A DNA stretch of 64,000 nt from an uncultured Prochlorococcus sp. (GTDB taxonomy: Bacteria > Cyanobacteriota > Cyanobacteriia > PCC-6307 > Cyanobiaceae): positions 39,800 through 103,799 of the forward strand of contig CACBHP010000002.1 in assembly GCA_902539115.1 (NCBI GenBank). Reading direction: 5' to 3'. Position 1 is the first letter of the stretch. The number at the start of each line of letters is the position of its first letter. This document shows, in pieces, positions 32,402 through 41,925 of this stretch. A program made the position numbers and the translations under genes. The notes below the pieces were generated by a model. The model ran no database searches and was not told the DNA's origin. It was given only the letters and a program-made list of their open reading frames with translations.

Positions 32402-33412
32402 TTAGACTCTAGCTAAATTTTTAGACTTTATTTGCTCATTGATCCATTGATAAGTTTTCAAAATGCCCTCTTCTAAAGTTAGTTTATAATCCCAATTCAA
32501 CTTTTGCCTTATGAGGTCATTATTTGAATTTCTTCCTCTCACACCTAAGGGACCATCGATATGATTCTTTTTAACCAACTTATTTGCAACTTTAGAAGTT
32601 ATATCCACTAATTCATTTATGGATACCATCTCTTCCGACCCTATGTTTACAGGACCCATAAAGTCAGATTCAACTAATCTTCTTGTAGCCTCAATGCATT
32701 CATCTACAAAAAGGAAAGATCTGGTTTGCAATCCATCTCCCCATACCTCAATAGTTCCTCCATCCTCTGATAAAGAAGCAACTTTTCGACATATAGCTGC
32801 AGGTGCTTTTTCTCTACCACCTTCCCAAGTTCCTTCTGGTCCGAATATATTATGATATCTTGCAACCCTTACAGGTATTTTATAGTTTCTATTGTAAGCG
32901 AAATATAATCTCTCTGAAAATAATTTTTCCCAACCGTATTCTGAATCAGGATTAGCTGGATATGCAGAATCTTCTCTGCAATTAGGATTATCAGGATCTA
33001 ATTGATTATGTTCAGGGTACATACATGCAGATCCTGAATAAAATATTTTAGTTTTATTTAGAGATAATTTTTTATTTAGTTTTACTTGTTGATCCAAAAT
33101 ATTTAAATTAATAGAGACTGAATTATGCATTATATGTGCATCATTTTCACCTGTAAAAACAAACCCTGCGCCACCCATATCTGCAGCAAATTGATAAATG
33201 TGGTCGAAAGTAGTATTTTCTGGAGTTTTCAAAATATCTTCAACTAATAAAATATTCCTTAGATCGCCTTGAACAAACTCATTTGCCTTAGTTTGGGAAA
33301 ATTCGGGATATTTTAAATCTACCCCTCTAACCCAAAAGCCTTCATTTATTAGTCTTCTAACCATATGACTACCTATAAAGCCACCTGCACCAAGAACTAA
33401 GGCCGTTTTCAT
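32402..33412 (-). CDS. GDP-mannose 3,5-epimerase-like NAD-dependent epimerase
   Basis: 336 aa; 'GAGGFIGSHMVRRLINEGFWVRGVDLKYPEF', 'SACMYPEHNQ', 'YGWEKLFSERLYFAYNRNYKIPVRVARYHNIFGPEGTWEGGREKAPAAICRK'. Confidence 0.85.
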   Translation of the reverse strand: MKTALVLGAGGFIGSHMVRRLINEGFWVRGVDLKYPEFSQTKANEFVQGDLRNILLVEDILKTPENTTFDHIYQFAADMGGAGFVFTGENDAHIMHNSVSINLNILDQQVKLNKKLSLNKTKIFYSGSACMYPEHNQLDPDNPNCREDSAYPANPDSEYGWEKLFSERLYFAYNRNYKIPVRVARYHNIFGPEGTWEGGREKAPAAICRKVASLSEDGGTIEVWGDGLQTRSFLFVDECIEATRRLVESDFMGPVNIGSEEMVSINELVDITSKVANKLVKKNHIDGPLGVRGRNSNNDLIRQKLNWDYKLTLEEGILKTYQWINEQIKSKNLARV

Positions 33413-33590
33413 TTTTTAAAATCTAGACAAAATTTTACTTAATATAGCATAAGCTATCTAAAATAATTAATTCCTAATTTAAGTATTTAATTATGAAAAT
33501 TATATTTAATTTAGTAGATAATCTCTAATTATCTCTTATAGCAATTTTGTAATAATTAAAAATTTTATATAAAAATAAGTAGCAATTAAA

Positions 33591-34904
33591 AAAATCATAA
33601 CCATTTATATAATAGGCACAATCTTACCCATAATATTATTTCTAATTGAAAAAAATATACCATATAAGTTATTAGAAAAATTAACTATACTTTCACAAGA
33701 TATTTATTATTCTGATTACTATGGCGTTCTTCAAACAGTAACTATAATAATAATTAGTTAAATGATTTTAATATTATTTTATAATAAAAAAAGTTATCTT
33801 TTTCATGTATATTTAAATTCTAAATCAATAATATTAATAACCTTATATTTTTTTTACCGAATAATAAATTCTGGATTTTTTCTTATTAAAATTTGACAGA
33901 TATAGTAGAAAACAAATCCAAATTATTGAATCAATTTCAAGAATTGGTTTCAAGGGATTAATAATTTCTTTTCTTAATAGTATATATCCAGTAATTGTAA
34001 CTTTAACTTTTTCAAGTTATTTATCATTACCTAAAGAGTGTAAAAAAAAATATAAAATGCTTATATTGTTTATAATTATTATACTTGGTTTTTCATCTTT
34101 GCTTTTTGATTTATAAGAGGTTCAAGAGGTAATATTAGTATTTATTGGATATCTTTATTAATAGGTTATTTAATTACATTTAAAGATTCAGTATTTAAAT
34201 TAAATCTAAAAAAAATATTTCCTTTTTATTGATTTCTTTCATTTTAACAACTATTTTTATAAGCAATACTTTTTATAGATATATAAGGTTTTCTAAAAAT
34301 AGCTATGGAATTAATTTAAATATTAATTCTGAAAAATTAATTTTTTTAAAAATATTTCATGATTCAACAATAGCTAAGGCTATCGGAGGTCAATAATTAA
34401 TCAACAAAGGCATAAGAGGAGAAATGATATTAACTAATTTCACAACGAATCCCTTTTCATTTAGAAAAGATATTAATATAAATTCAATAGAACAAGAAAT
34501 AATTACTGCAAGGTAAATAATTGCCTGCACCTTTTTTCAACCATTATTCAAATTATTTTCAATATTTGGCTATTCGAATAAAGTAAATTTAATATATATC
34601 ATTTAACGGAGATTTCCCTTTTAAATCAGGCTCGTATTTGGGTTCATTATATATAGTATTCAAAAGAAATATTGCTACAATTGTTTATTTAATACTTATA
34701 TTTTTAAATGCTACTTTAATTAATTTTAGATTAAATTATATACAATTTATATCAATATTTAATATTTTTTATTTCAGCTTCTTTGCATTTACTGATAATT
34801 GGTTTGTGAGTTATTACCCATACATATCAATATTAATAATACTTTTAGCTAAATATTTAAATATAAAAATATTAAGAATAAAAAGAGATATTTATAATTT
34901 GTAA
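33591..34904 (+). pseudogene. degraded Wzy-like oligosaccharide repeat-unit polymerase
   Basis: Hydrophobic translation resumes across frames: 'LEKLTILSQDIYYSDYYGVLQTVTIIIIS*', 'KFDRYSRKQIQIIESISRIGFKGLIISFLNSIYPVI...', 'IRGSRGNISIYWISLLIGYLITF', 'KGIRGEMILTNF', 'GSLYIVFKRNIATIVYLILIFLNA...FFAFTDNWFVSYYPYISILIILLAKYL*'; at least five interruptions. Confidence 0.75.
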
Positions 34905-34966
34905 GCCTAATTAGAAATTATCTTAGTAAATCTTCTCGTGTATAATAATGAAAATAATTATTAATT

Positions 34967-35935
34967 TTGTTCATGAAGAAGGCTGCTTTAATTACTGGAG
35001 GTGCAGGCTTTATCGGTTCAAATCTAATAAAAGCTTTAACAAAAAGCTTCGATCAATTAATTTGTATAGATAATTTAAGTAGAGGTAAAAAAGAATATCT
35101 AAAAGAAGTGCAAAATTTGCATTTTATTAATGAAGATTTATCTAACTATAATGAGATAAAAAGGCATATAGACCAGTTACAGACTCAATTCGAAATAGAT
35201 GAAGTTTGGCATTTAGTGGCAAATTCAGATATCCCTTCGGGGGTGGCTAATGCTGAAATTGATTTAAAAGATACGTTTCTTTGCTCTCATGCACTTTGTA
35301 AATGCTTTGAAAAAATTCCCCCCAAAAAAATTATATTCGCCTCGAGTTCTGCTGTCTATGGTGATATGGGAGATGCACTAATTGATGAGAAAAGTGCCCC
35401 TCTTTTTCCTATCTCTAACTATGGAGCAATGAAATTAGCTTCAGAAGCTTATTTATCTGCTTGGATAGAAAAAACTAAATCTAAATTAATAATTTTTAGA
35501 TTCCCAAATGTAGTTGGGACCCCTGCAACACATGGAGTAATATACGATTTTTTAAGAAGGCTCATTAAAGATAAAAGAAGTTTGCAAGTTTTGGGAAATG
35601 GCTTTCAAATGAAGCCCTATCTTCTTTGTGATGATCTTATTCAAATAATGATTTTTCTAAAAAGTAATATTAAAAATAAAAGAGAAGTCTTTAATATTGG
35701 GCCCTCTGATGCAGGAGTATTTGTAAAAGATATCGCAAAAACAGCCTGTGAGATTGCAGGTGACTCTGAGACAACTATAAATTATGAAGATAATGATAGA
35801 GGTTGGATTGGAGATGTTCCAAAATTTAAATATGATATTAGAAAACTTCAGCAAGCTGGTTGGAGCAAAGAATTATCTTCAATTAAAGCAATAAAAATTG
35901 CTACTAAACAAATTTTTAATCAATTGAAAAATTAA
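34967..35935 (+). CDS. NAD-dependent sugar epimerase/dehydratase (SDR)
   Basis: 322 aa; 'ALITGGAGFIGSNLIKAL', 'SSSAVYGD', 'SNYGAMKLASEAY'. Confidence 0.9.
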   Translation: MFMKKAALITGGAGFIGSNLIKALTKSFDQLICIDNLSRGKKEYLKEVQNLHFINEDLSNYNEIKRHIDQLQTQFEIDEVWHLVANSDIPSGVANAEIDLKDTFLCSHALCKCFEKIPPKKIIFASSSAVYGDMGDALIDEKSAPLFPISNYGAMKLASEAYLSAWIEKTKSKLIIFRFPNVVGTPATHGVIYDFLRRLIKDKRSLQVLGNGFQMKPYLLCDDLIQIMIFLKSNIKNKREVFNIGPSDAGVFVKDIAKTACEIAGDSETTINYEDNDRGWIGDVPKFKYDIRKLQQAGWSKELSSIKAIKIATKQIFNQLKN

Positions 35936-35991
35936 TAAACGGAATTTTTTTAAATTCAATTTATAAAGCAAAAAAATTGAAGGAAATTGTT

Positions 35992-36795
35992 TCACTTAAT
36001 ACGTAAAAATCTCTTTAGAGAATATAAATTAATCCTTAGAAAAGTTCTAAGAGTGGATTTTAAAAATCCTAGTAATATTCCAAAACTAAAAAATAACGCT
36101 CTTAAGAGATATCTATATCTGATTTGATTTTCAAACTTATAAACTGACAAGAAAGAAGATGTCATTCTATTTGCATGAATTCTATAAGTTACAAGTTCCT
36201 TATTAATCTGAATGATTCTTATCCCTGATAAAAATGATCTAATCCAAAAATCCCAATCTTCGCAATTTTTATAATTATCAAACTTTATAACCTTAAAAAC
36301 ATCTAAAGAACCCGATATGGCACTGCCTCCTCCAATTAAATTACTATACCCAACGCTAAAAGGATTAGGATTAGGTTTTACTTTTGAAGGAACAGATATC
36401 AAACTTTCACCTTTTAATGAATTATGAAAATGCTTAACTAAGCATGGTTTATTTTTTTCTATCGCTTTAACAGTTAACCGCACTTTATCTTTGTGCCAGA
36501 GATCATCATCATCTCCAAAAATAATTATTTCATTTTCACAAAGATCAATCCCAAGATTTCTTGCGCAAGAAAGTCCATTTTTTTTAGAAACAACGAATTT
36601 ACAATTTAAATTATTAGGAATTTTTCTTTTTAAAAAATTTATAGAATTTTTAATATCATTTAATGGCCTACCACTTACAATGATTAAAATTTCATCCGGT
36701 AAAAGAGTTTGATTCTTAATAGATTTTATAAGGTCTAAAAAAAAATCTAAATTCTCTAATTTAGATGGGATACAAACAGTAGTCTTATTGTTCAT
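35992..36795 (-). CDS. GT2-family glycosyltransferase
   Basis: ORF 35992-36840, start trimmed to ATG at 36795 (MNNKTTVCIPSK) so that it does not overlap its neighbour; 'SCARNLGIDLCENEIIIFGDDDDLWHKDKV'. Confidence 0.87.
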   Translation of the reverse strand: MNNKTTVCIPSKLENLDFFLDLIKSIKNQTLLPDEILIIVSGRPLNDIKNSINFLKRKIPNNLNCKFVVSKKNGLSCARNLGIDLCENEIIIFGDDDDLWHKDKVRLTVKAIEKNKPCLVKHFHNSLKGESLISVPSKVKPNPNPFSVGYSNLIGGGSAISGSLDVFKVIKFDNYKNCEDWDFWIRSFLSGIRIIQINKELVTYRIHANRMTSSFLSVYKFENQIRYRYLLRALFFSFGILLGFLKSTLRTFLRINLYSLKRFLRIK

Positions 36796-36811
36796 AATAT
36801 TTATTCTAAAT

Positions 36812-37759
36812 TTATCTAAATAAGTTTTTGTTGTCTTCACTAAGATAATTTATTGTGTTAATAACTCCTTTTTTTATTGAAACTTTTGGTTCCCAATTGT
36901 AAGATTTGGCTTTTGATATATCTAAATGAACCATAGGCGAATCCCCAATCCAACCTCTTTTTGTTCCAGAAAACTTATAGTTTATATTTTTGATTGAGAG
37001 AGATTGACAAACAATGTCAGCCAGTTCTTTTACTGACATAATTTCAGAATGTCCTAAATTAAATATCTCTGATTTACTATTATGATTTACCAATTTTATT
37101 ATTCCCTTTACACCATCAGAAACATCTAGAAAAGATTTACGTTGAGATCCATCACCTAAAATTTCCAAATATTTTTTGTTAATTTTTAATTTCTTATAAA
37201 AATCATAAATAACTCCATGGGAGTATCCCACTCCTATCCATGAAACAAATCTAAATATAGAACTTTTAAAATCACCATATTCCGAATATGCTTGAATAAA
37301 AGCTTCACAGGCTAACTTACTTGCTCCATATACTGAAGTTTGTCTAAAGCATTCATTTTCAGAAGTAGGGAAGTTACTCGGCTCTCCATATACAGCTGCA
37401 CTACTTGCAAATATAAGATGCTCGCAATTATTAATTCTTGCATAATCACATACTGATTTTGTTACTAACAAATTTTGGTGCAAATCAATATCTCTATTTA
37501 AAATCCCTCCTCTAACATCTGCATTAGCAGCGAAATGATAAATATAGTTTAAATTCTTAATTACAGGCCATTCTTTATAATCAGTTGATAAATCTATTTC
37601 AAAGAATACTAAATTAGGGTTATTTAAAGGTAAATTTTCCTTTCTTCCTGTACTCAAATTATCGAAAATATATACTTTAATATCAAAATTTTTCAGTAAC
37701 TCACTTATTAAATTTGAACCTATAAAACCAGCTCCTCCTGTAACTAATATATTTTGCAT
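36812..37759 (-). CDS. NAD-dependent sugar epimerase/dehydratase (SDR), paralogue of 34967-35935
   Basis: 315 aa; 'ILVTGGAGFIGSNLISEL', 'SSAAVYGEP', 'SVYGASKLACEAF'. Confidence 0.9.
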   Translation of the reverse strand: MQNILVTGGAGFIGSNLISELLKNFDIKVYIFDNLSTGRKENLPLNNPNLVFFEIDLSTDYKEWPVIKNLNYIYHFAANADVRGGILNRDIDLHQNLLVTKSVCDYARINNCEHLIFASSAAVYGEPSNFPTSENECFRQTSVYGASKLACEAFIQAYSEYGDFKSSIFRFVSWIGVGYSHGVIYDFYKKLKINKKYLEILGDGSQRKSFLDVSDGVKGIIKLVNHNSKSEIFNLGHSEIMSVKELADIVCQSLSIKNINYKFSGTKRGWIGDSPMVHLDISKAKSYNWEPKVSIKKGVINTINYLSEDNKNLFR

Positions 37760-37877
37760 ATTTAGAAAATAATATTATCTGATAATAAGATATTTCGGGA
37801 GAATTTTTATGAAGTGGTTAATTATTTTCAAAATCATAAAATAAATTTTGTGTATTTAATTATTCAGAGAATATTAA

Positions 37878-38801
37878 TTATCTTCTCAATCTTTTTGACC
37901 AATTCAAGAAAGTCGTATGAAAAAAATTATAGAAATTTATGCCCAAAAACGAAGCAATATAGATAAAAAAGTTTATTAAATATTCTCTATTAAAATAATT
38001 TTTTTTTAAATTAAGAAGCTTTCTAGCGCTTTTTGATTTATTAATTCTTATTAATTTAGTAACTATTTTTCTACGCAATATTAGATCTATTTCTGGATAT
38101 AAGCCATAAAATTTTCTCAATATATTTATTTCTGTTCTTATATAATCTCTTAATCTCCCCCCCAGCCTAGAACCTTGATGCTGTCTTATAAAAGTCAATG
38201 ATCTATTACTAAAATAGAACTTATTTTTTTTTGATAATCTAAGATAAAAATCATAATCTTCACCAGTTAGTATTTTATTATCAAAACCATTAATTTCTTT
38301 TGCTATTTTTACATTAATAATTGGATTACTAGCAGAGCCCGTAAAATCGCCTCTTTGCAATAATAGTGATCTTAAGTCTGATTTAGGATCTTTTATTGTA
38401 TTTGAAAAAATTCTTTTTGTATCATTATCTTTAAAAAATTTAAATCCCGAATACCAAAGTGCTATTTCCTTTTGGTGAATTTCCTCTAAAAAATTAAAAA
38501 ATTCCTGAACTTTTTTTTCATGCCAATAGTCATCATCATCCAAAAAACCTAAATATTTAGTATTTGCAATATTTAAAGCAAGATTTCTCTGTTCTGAAAT
38601 TGATATTGGTTTATGTCTTTTATAAAAAATATTCTTGTAATATTTTTGATAATCATTAATTATATTTTCTGAAACTATATCTGATCCATTATCTAAAATT
38701 AATATTTCAAAATCGCCATTTGTTTGATTACAAAGACTATTTAATGATTCCTTTAAAAATTTTGGTCTATTAAATGTAGTTATGCAAGCTGTTAATTTCA
38801 T
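37878..38801 (-). CDS. GT2-family glycosyltransferase
   Basis: 307 aa; 'MKLTACITTFNRPKFLKESLNSLCNQTNGDFEILILDNGS', 'FLDDDDYWHEKKV'. Confidence 0.92.
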   Translation of the reverse strand: MKLTACITTFNRPKFLKESLNSLCNQTNGDFEILILDNGSDIVSENIINDYQKYYKNIFYKRHKPISISEQRNLALNIANTKYLGFLDDDDYWHEKKVQEFFNFLEEIHQKEIALWYSGFKFFKDNDTKRIFSNTIKDPKSDLRSLLLQRGDFTGSASNPIINVKIAKEINGFDNKILTGEDYDFYLRLSKKNKFYFSNRSLTFIRQHQGSRLGGRLRDYIRTEINILRKFYGLYPEIDLILRRKIVTKLIRINKSKSARKLLNLKKNYFNREYLINFFIYIASFLGINFYNFFHTTFLNWSKRLRR

Positions 38802-38831
38802 TAAATGATGATAAAAAAGATATAATAAAAT

Positions 38832-39356
38832 TTAAATTAAATATAGACCTATAATTGCGGAGGAGGCTAGTAGAGAAAAGTATTTTTTTATTTGATCTTT
38901 ACCCATCCAAAAGAAGTAAGACTCTTCTAGCTCGCCCTCCACGAATGCGGTAAATGGTTTTAGGCTATTAAACAAATTAGATTTAAAAAAATACCCTCTA
39001 AATTCACTTCGCATTGGATCTATGTAGCAAGATCCAATCTGAATTAAATTAATATTTTTTAATCCTAACTCTTCTCTCATTTCTCTTTCAGCTGCTTTTA
39101 TTGGAGTTTCATTCTGATCTATTGCGCCTCCTGGAAATTCCAAAATATAATCTTTACATCCAATCCTATATCTTAATTGAAACAAATACTGTTCGAGTTC
39201 ATTTATTAGAATTACTTGAGAAAAACTTTGCCTATTTATTCTTGAATAATTAATATGATTATTTGATCCTAATTTTATTTTTGATTCTAAAAGTTCCAAA
39301 TATTTACTATTTTTATAAATAAATTTTTCTTCTTTTATTTCTCTTTTACAAGGCAT
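38832..39356 (-). CDS. NUDIX hydrolase
   Basis: ORF 38832-39449, start trimmed to ATG at 39356 (MPCKREIKEE); Nudix box 'GGAIDQNETPIKAAEREMREELGL'. Confidence 0.9.
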   Translation of the reverse strand: MPCKREIKEEKFIYKNSKYLELLESKIKLGSNNHINYSRINRQSFSQVILINELEQYLFQLRYRIGCKDYILEFPGGAIDQNETPIKAAEREMREELGLKNINLIQIGSCYIDPMRSEFRGYFFKSNLFNSLKPFTAFVEGELEESYFFWMGKDQIKKYFSLLASSAIIGLYLI

Positions 39357-39363
39357 CTTAAAT

Positions 39364-40545
39364 TTAAATTCTTGATTTAAAGCTATTAATAAACTTTCTT
39401 GATAAGTTTGACCAATTTCTTTCATTTGCATATCTAAAAGCCATTTCAATTTTATCAGTATAGTATTCCTCTTTTTTTTCTAAAATTTTTTTTATAGAAG
39501 AAAATACATTTTTTGAATCTTCAGGTATAAAATATTCAGCTAAATTTTCTTCTTTAGCAAGTCGGCCCATTTCAGAAACATTTGATACTAATGCAAGTTT
39601 GGAATGTGAAAAAGCTCCTTTCATTAATGGTCCTGAACCTCCACTGTAATGGGATAAGTAAGGAAGAATTGCGAAGTCAGCTTTCTGATAAACACAACTT
39701 ATTAATTCAAAGGGCACATATGAATTATGAATTACTACATTTTTTGAGGCACCTTCCAATATTTTTCTTGAAAGTTTTTCCTCATCATGCCCAACTATCC
39801 ATAAATAAGGGTCATCTGGTTTATTAAAAAATTCATTCCAAACAGATGTTATAAAAAGATGGCCTTTATCTTTTCTGAGATTTCCAAATAAAAGGAATAT
39901 TTTTTTATTGTATTTAGGGTAATTTATTGATTCTTTTTCAAAATTATAAATCAATTCTTTTTCGGAAAATTTTCTAATAATTCCTCCACCTCCGTCCTCA
40001 ATAACTATTATTTTTTCTTTTTTGAAAGATAGTTGTTTTGAAAGTAAATTTTTATGCCATTGCCCTAAACAGCTAATTTTTATATCAAATAGATTTAATG
40101 AAAATTTGAAAATAAAAGATTGAATAAACTTTAAAATCCTAAAAAAGTTTATTCCTTGATTATGAAAATTATATTCAAAATTAGGTGCGTTTACTTGAAC
40201 AGTTATCTTGCCTTTCCATCTCAATATTTTTAAAATAATTAATAAAAATGAAACGCAAGAATATTCACAATCTAATATTATTAATCTGTTATAGTTTTTT
40301 CTTAAATAAACAAATCGAAGAATAGTTATAAAACACAAAGATAAATAAAGAATCAGACCTTTAATAGAGTAAATATTAAAATTTAAATTTGATGTATTTT
40401 CTTTATCTAAATATCTATAAACTTTTGCAGCAGAAATGATATTTACTTTATATTTAAAGTTTCTTAATTCATTAAATAAAGATTTTGTATAAACGTAATA
40501 ATGACCTTTTCTAAAGGGAGTAGGTTGAATAATAGCTATTTTCAA
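39364..40545 (-). CDS. GT4-like glycosyltransferase
   Basis: 393 aa; 'LFGNLRKDKGHLFITSVWNEF', 'ADFAILPYLSHYSGGSGPLMKGAFSHSKLALVSNV'. Confidence 0.85.
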   Translation of the reverse strand: MKIAIIQPTPFRKGHYYVYTKSLFNELRNFKYKVNIISAAKVYRYLDKENTSNLNFNIYSIKGLILYLSLCFITILRFVYLRKNYNRLIILDCEYSCVSFLLIILKILRWKGKITVQVNAPNFEYNFHNQGINFFRILKFIQSFIFKFSLNLFDIKISCLGQWHKNLLSKQLSFKKEKIIVIEDGGGGIIRKFSEKELIYNFEKESINYPKYNKKIFLLFGNLRKDKGHLFITSVWNEFFNKPDDPYLWIVGHDEEKLSRKILEGASKNVVIHNSYVPFELISCVYQKADFAILPYLSHYSGGSGPLMKGAFSHSKLALVSNVSEMGRLAKEENLAEYFIPEDSKNVFSSIKKILEKKEEYYTDKIEMAFRYANERNWSNLSRKFINSFKSRI

Positions 40546-40657
40546 TTTAAAAATGGATTTTTTACATCTGAAGAAATTCTGAGAAAATGTGTTTGATAAA
40601 TCAAAACTAAATATCCTTGGTAAATCTTGAATTATTATTTTTATAAATTAACATAAT

Positions 40658-41899
40658 TTATTCCCAAATATCTAATTGAAAGTAATTTAGATTTTTTTCT
40701 TTGATAATTTTCTTCACCATTTTCAATTTACTTTGATCCCTACTACAGTTGAATAATAAAATATCACCAATCACTTTTGAGTTTAAATTAAATTCTTCTA
40801 AGCCTAAATCTTTATTATTATTTAAAACATCGGGATCAAAGTAGAAAATTTTATAATTTTTTGAAAGTTTTAGAGATATTAAATAAGATTGTGATTCTTC
40901 TAATAAATAACTTCCATCTTTATAAGTCAATCCTACAACTACTACATTCTCTAATTTCTTATTAATACAAAATTGATCAATTTTTTTTACATAGTAATCA
41001 GGCAATTTACTGTTGAAAGTCTCATTCTGAATTGGCAAATAATATTCTAATCCTTCTGCTCTATTAATAACTTGCTGAATTGCTCTATTGTCTCTAGGGA
41101 AACAAGGGCCTCCAAAACCTAAACCTTTATTTAAATACTTTTTACCAATCCTACTATCGGAACCAATTGCAGAAAGAACATCTTTTGAAGAGCAATTTTC
41201 AATATTATCGGAAGCTATTCCTATAGCGTTAGCAAAACTAATTTTTGAGGTTATATATGAATTTATAGAGATTTTTGCCATTTCAGCACTTTCTATACTC
41301 ATTCTTCTTATTGGAATATTTTTATTTTTTATTACTGTCATCATTGCCTCAATATGGATATCTGCAGAGTGTGGAATATCTTCACCAACCAAAAGAAAAT
41401 CAGGATTTTTTAAATCATTTAATACTGAACCTAAAGCAATGAATTCGGGAGAATAACAAAATTTAATTTTTGAAATTTTTTCATTTTTTAATCTTATTTT
41501 AGAAATCAATTTCAACCTAGTATCTCCTGGTAAAACAGTCGAGGTTATTACAATTAACTTATTTTCACAAGAAGAATCAACATCACTTATGTTTAAAATT
41601 ACATTCTCTAAATATTTAGTATCAAAAGTACCATCCTTCAAAGAAGGTGTTGGCACTATTACATAAATTACATCGGATTGCTCTATAACTTGTGATGTAT
41701 TATCTAAAATTTTAAAATTTTCAAAACCTAGATTTATTTCACCTTGCAAGCCTGTTTCTAAAACTGGAGCAATCTTTTTACGTAAATCATTTCTTACATT
41801 TTTATCTATATCAAAACCAAATACATTATTTCCAGCTGCAGCAAAAGCAGCAAACATCGAGCAACCTAACTTACCTAATCCAATAACACCTATATTCAT
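40658..41899 (-). CDS. UDP-glucose/GDP-mannose dehydrogenase family protein
   Basis: 413 aa; 'MNIGVIGLGKLGCSMFAAFAAAGNNVFGFDID', 'CYSPEFIALGSVLNDLKNPDFLLVGE', 'GLGFGGPCFPRDNRAI'. Confidence 0.92.
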   Translation of the reverse strand: MNIGVIGLGKLGCSMFAAFAAAGNNVFGFDIDKNVRNDLRKKIAPVLETGLQGEINLGFENFKILDNTSQVIEQSDVIYVIVPTPSLKDGTFDTKYLENVILNISDVDSSCENKLIVITSTVLPGDTRLKLISKIRLKNEKISKIKFCYSPEFIALGSVLNDLKNPDFLLVGEDIPHSADIHIEAMMTVIKNKNIPIRRMSIESAEMAKISINSYITSKISFANAIGIASDNIENCSSKDVLSAIGSDSRIGKKYLNKGLGFGGPCFPRDNRAIQQVINRAEGLEYYLPIQNETFNSKLPDYYVKKIDQFCINKKLENVVVVGLTYKDGSYLLEESQSYLISLKLSKNYKIFYFDPDVLNNNKDLGLEEFNLNSKVIGDILLFNCSRDQSKLKMVKKIIKEKNLNYFQLDIWE

Positions 41900-41925
41900 A
41901 AAATTAAATTGTCATGTTAAAAAAA

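Noticed and set aside
41088-41456. 122-aa plus-strand ORF inside the UDP-glucose dehydrogenase-family gene
   Set aside because: Antisense shadow ORF over conserved dehydrogenase motifs
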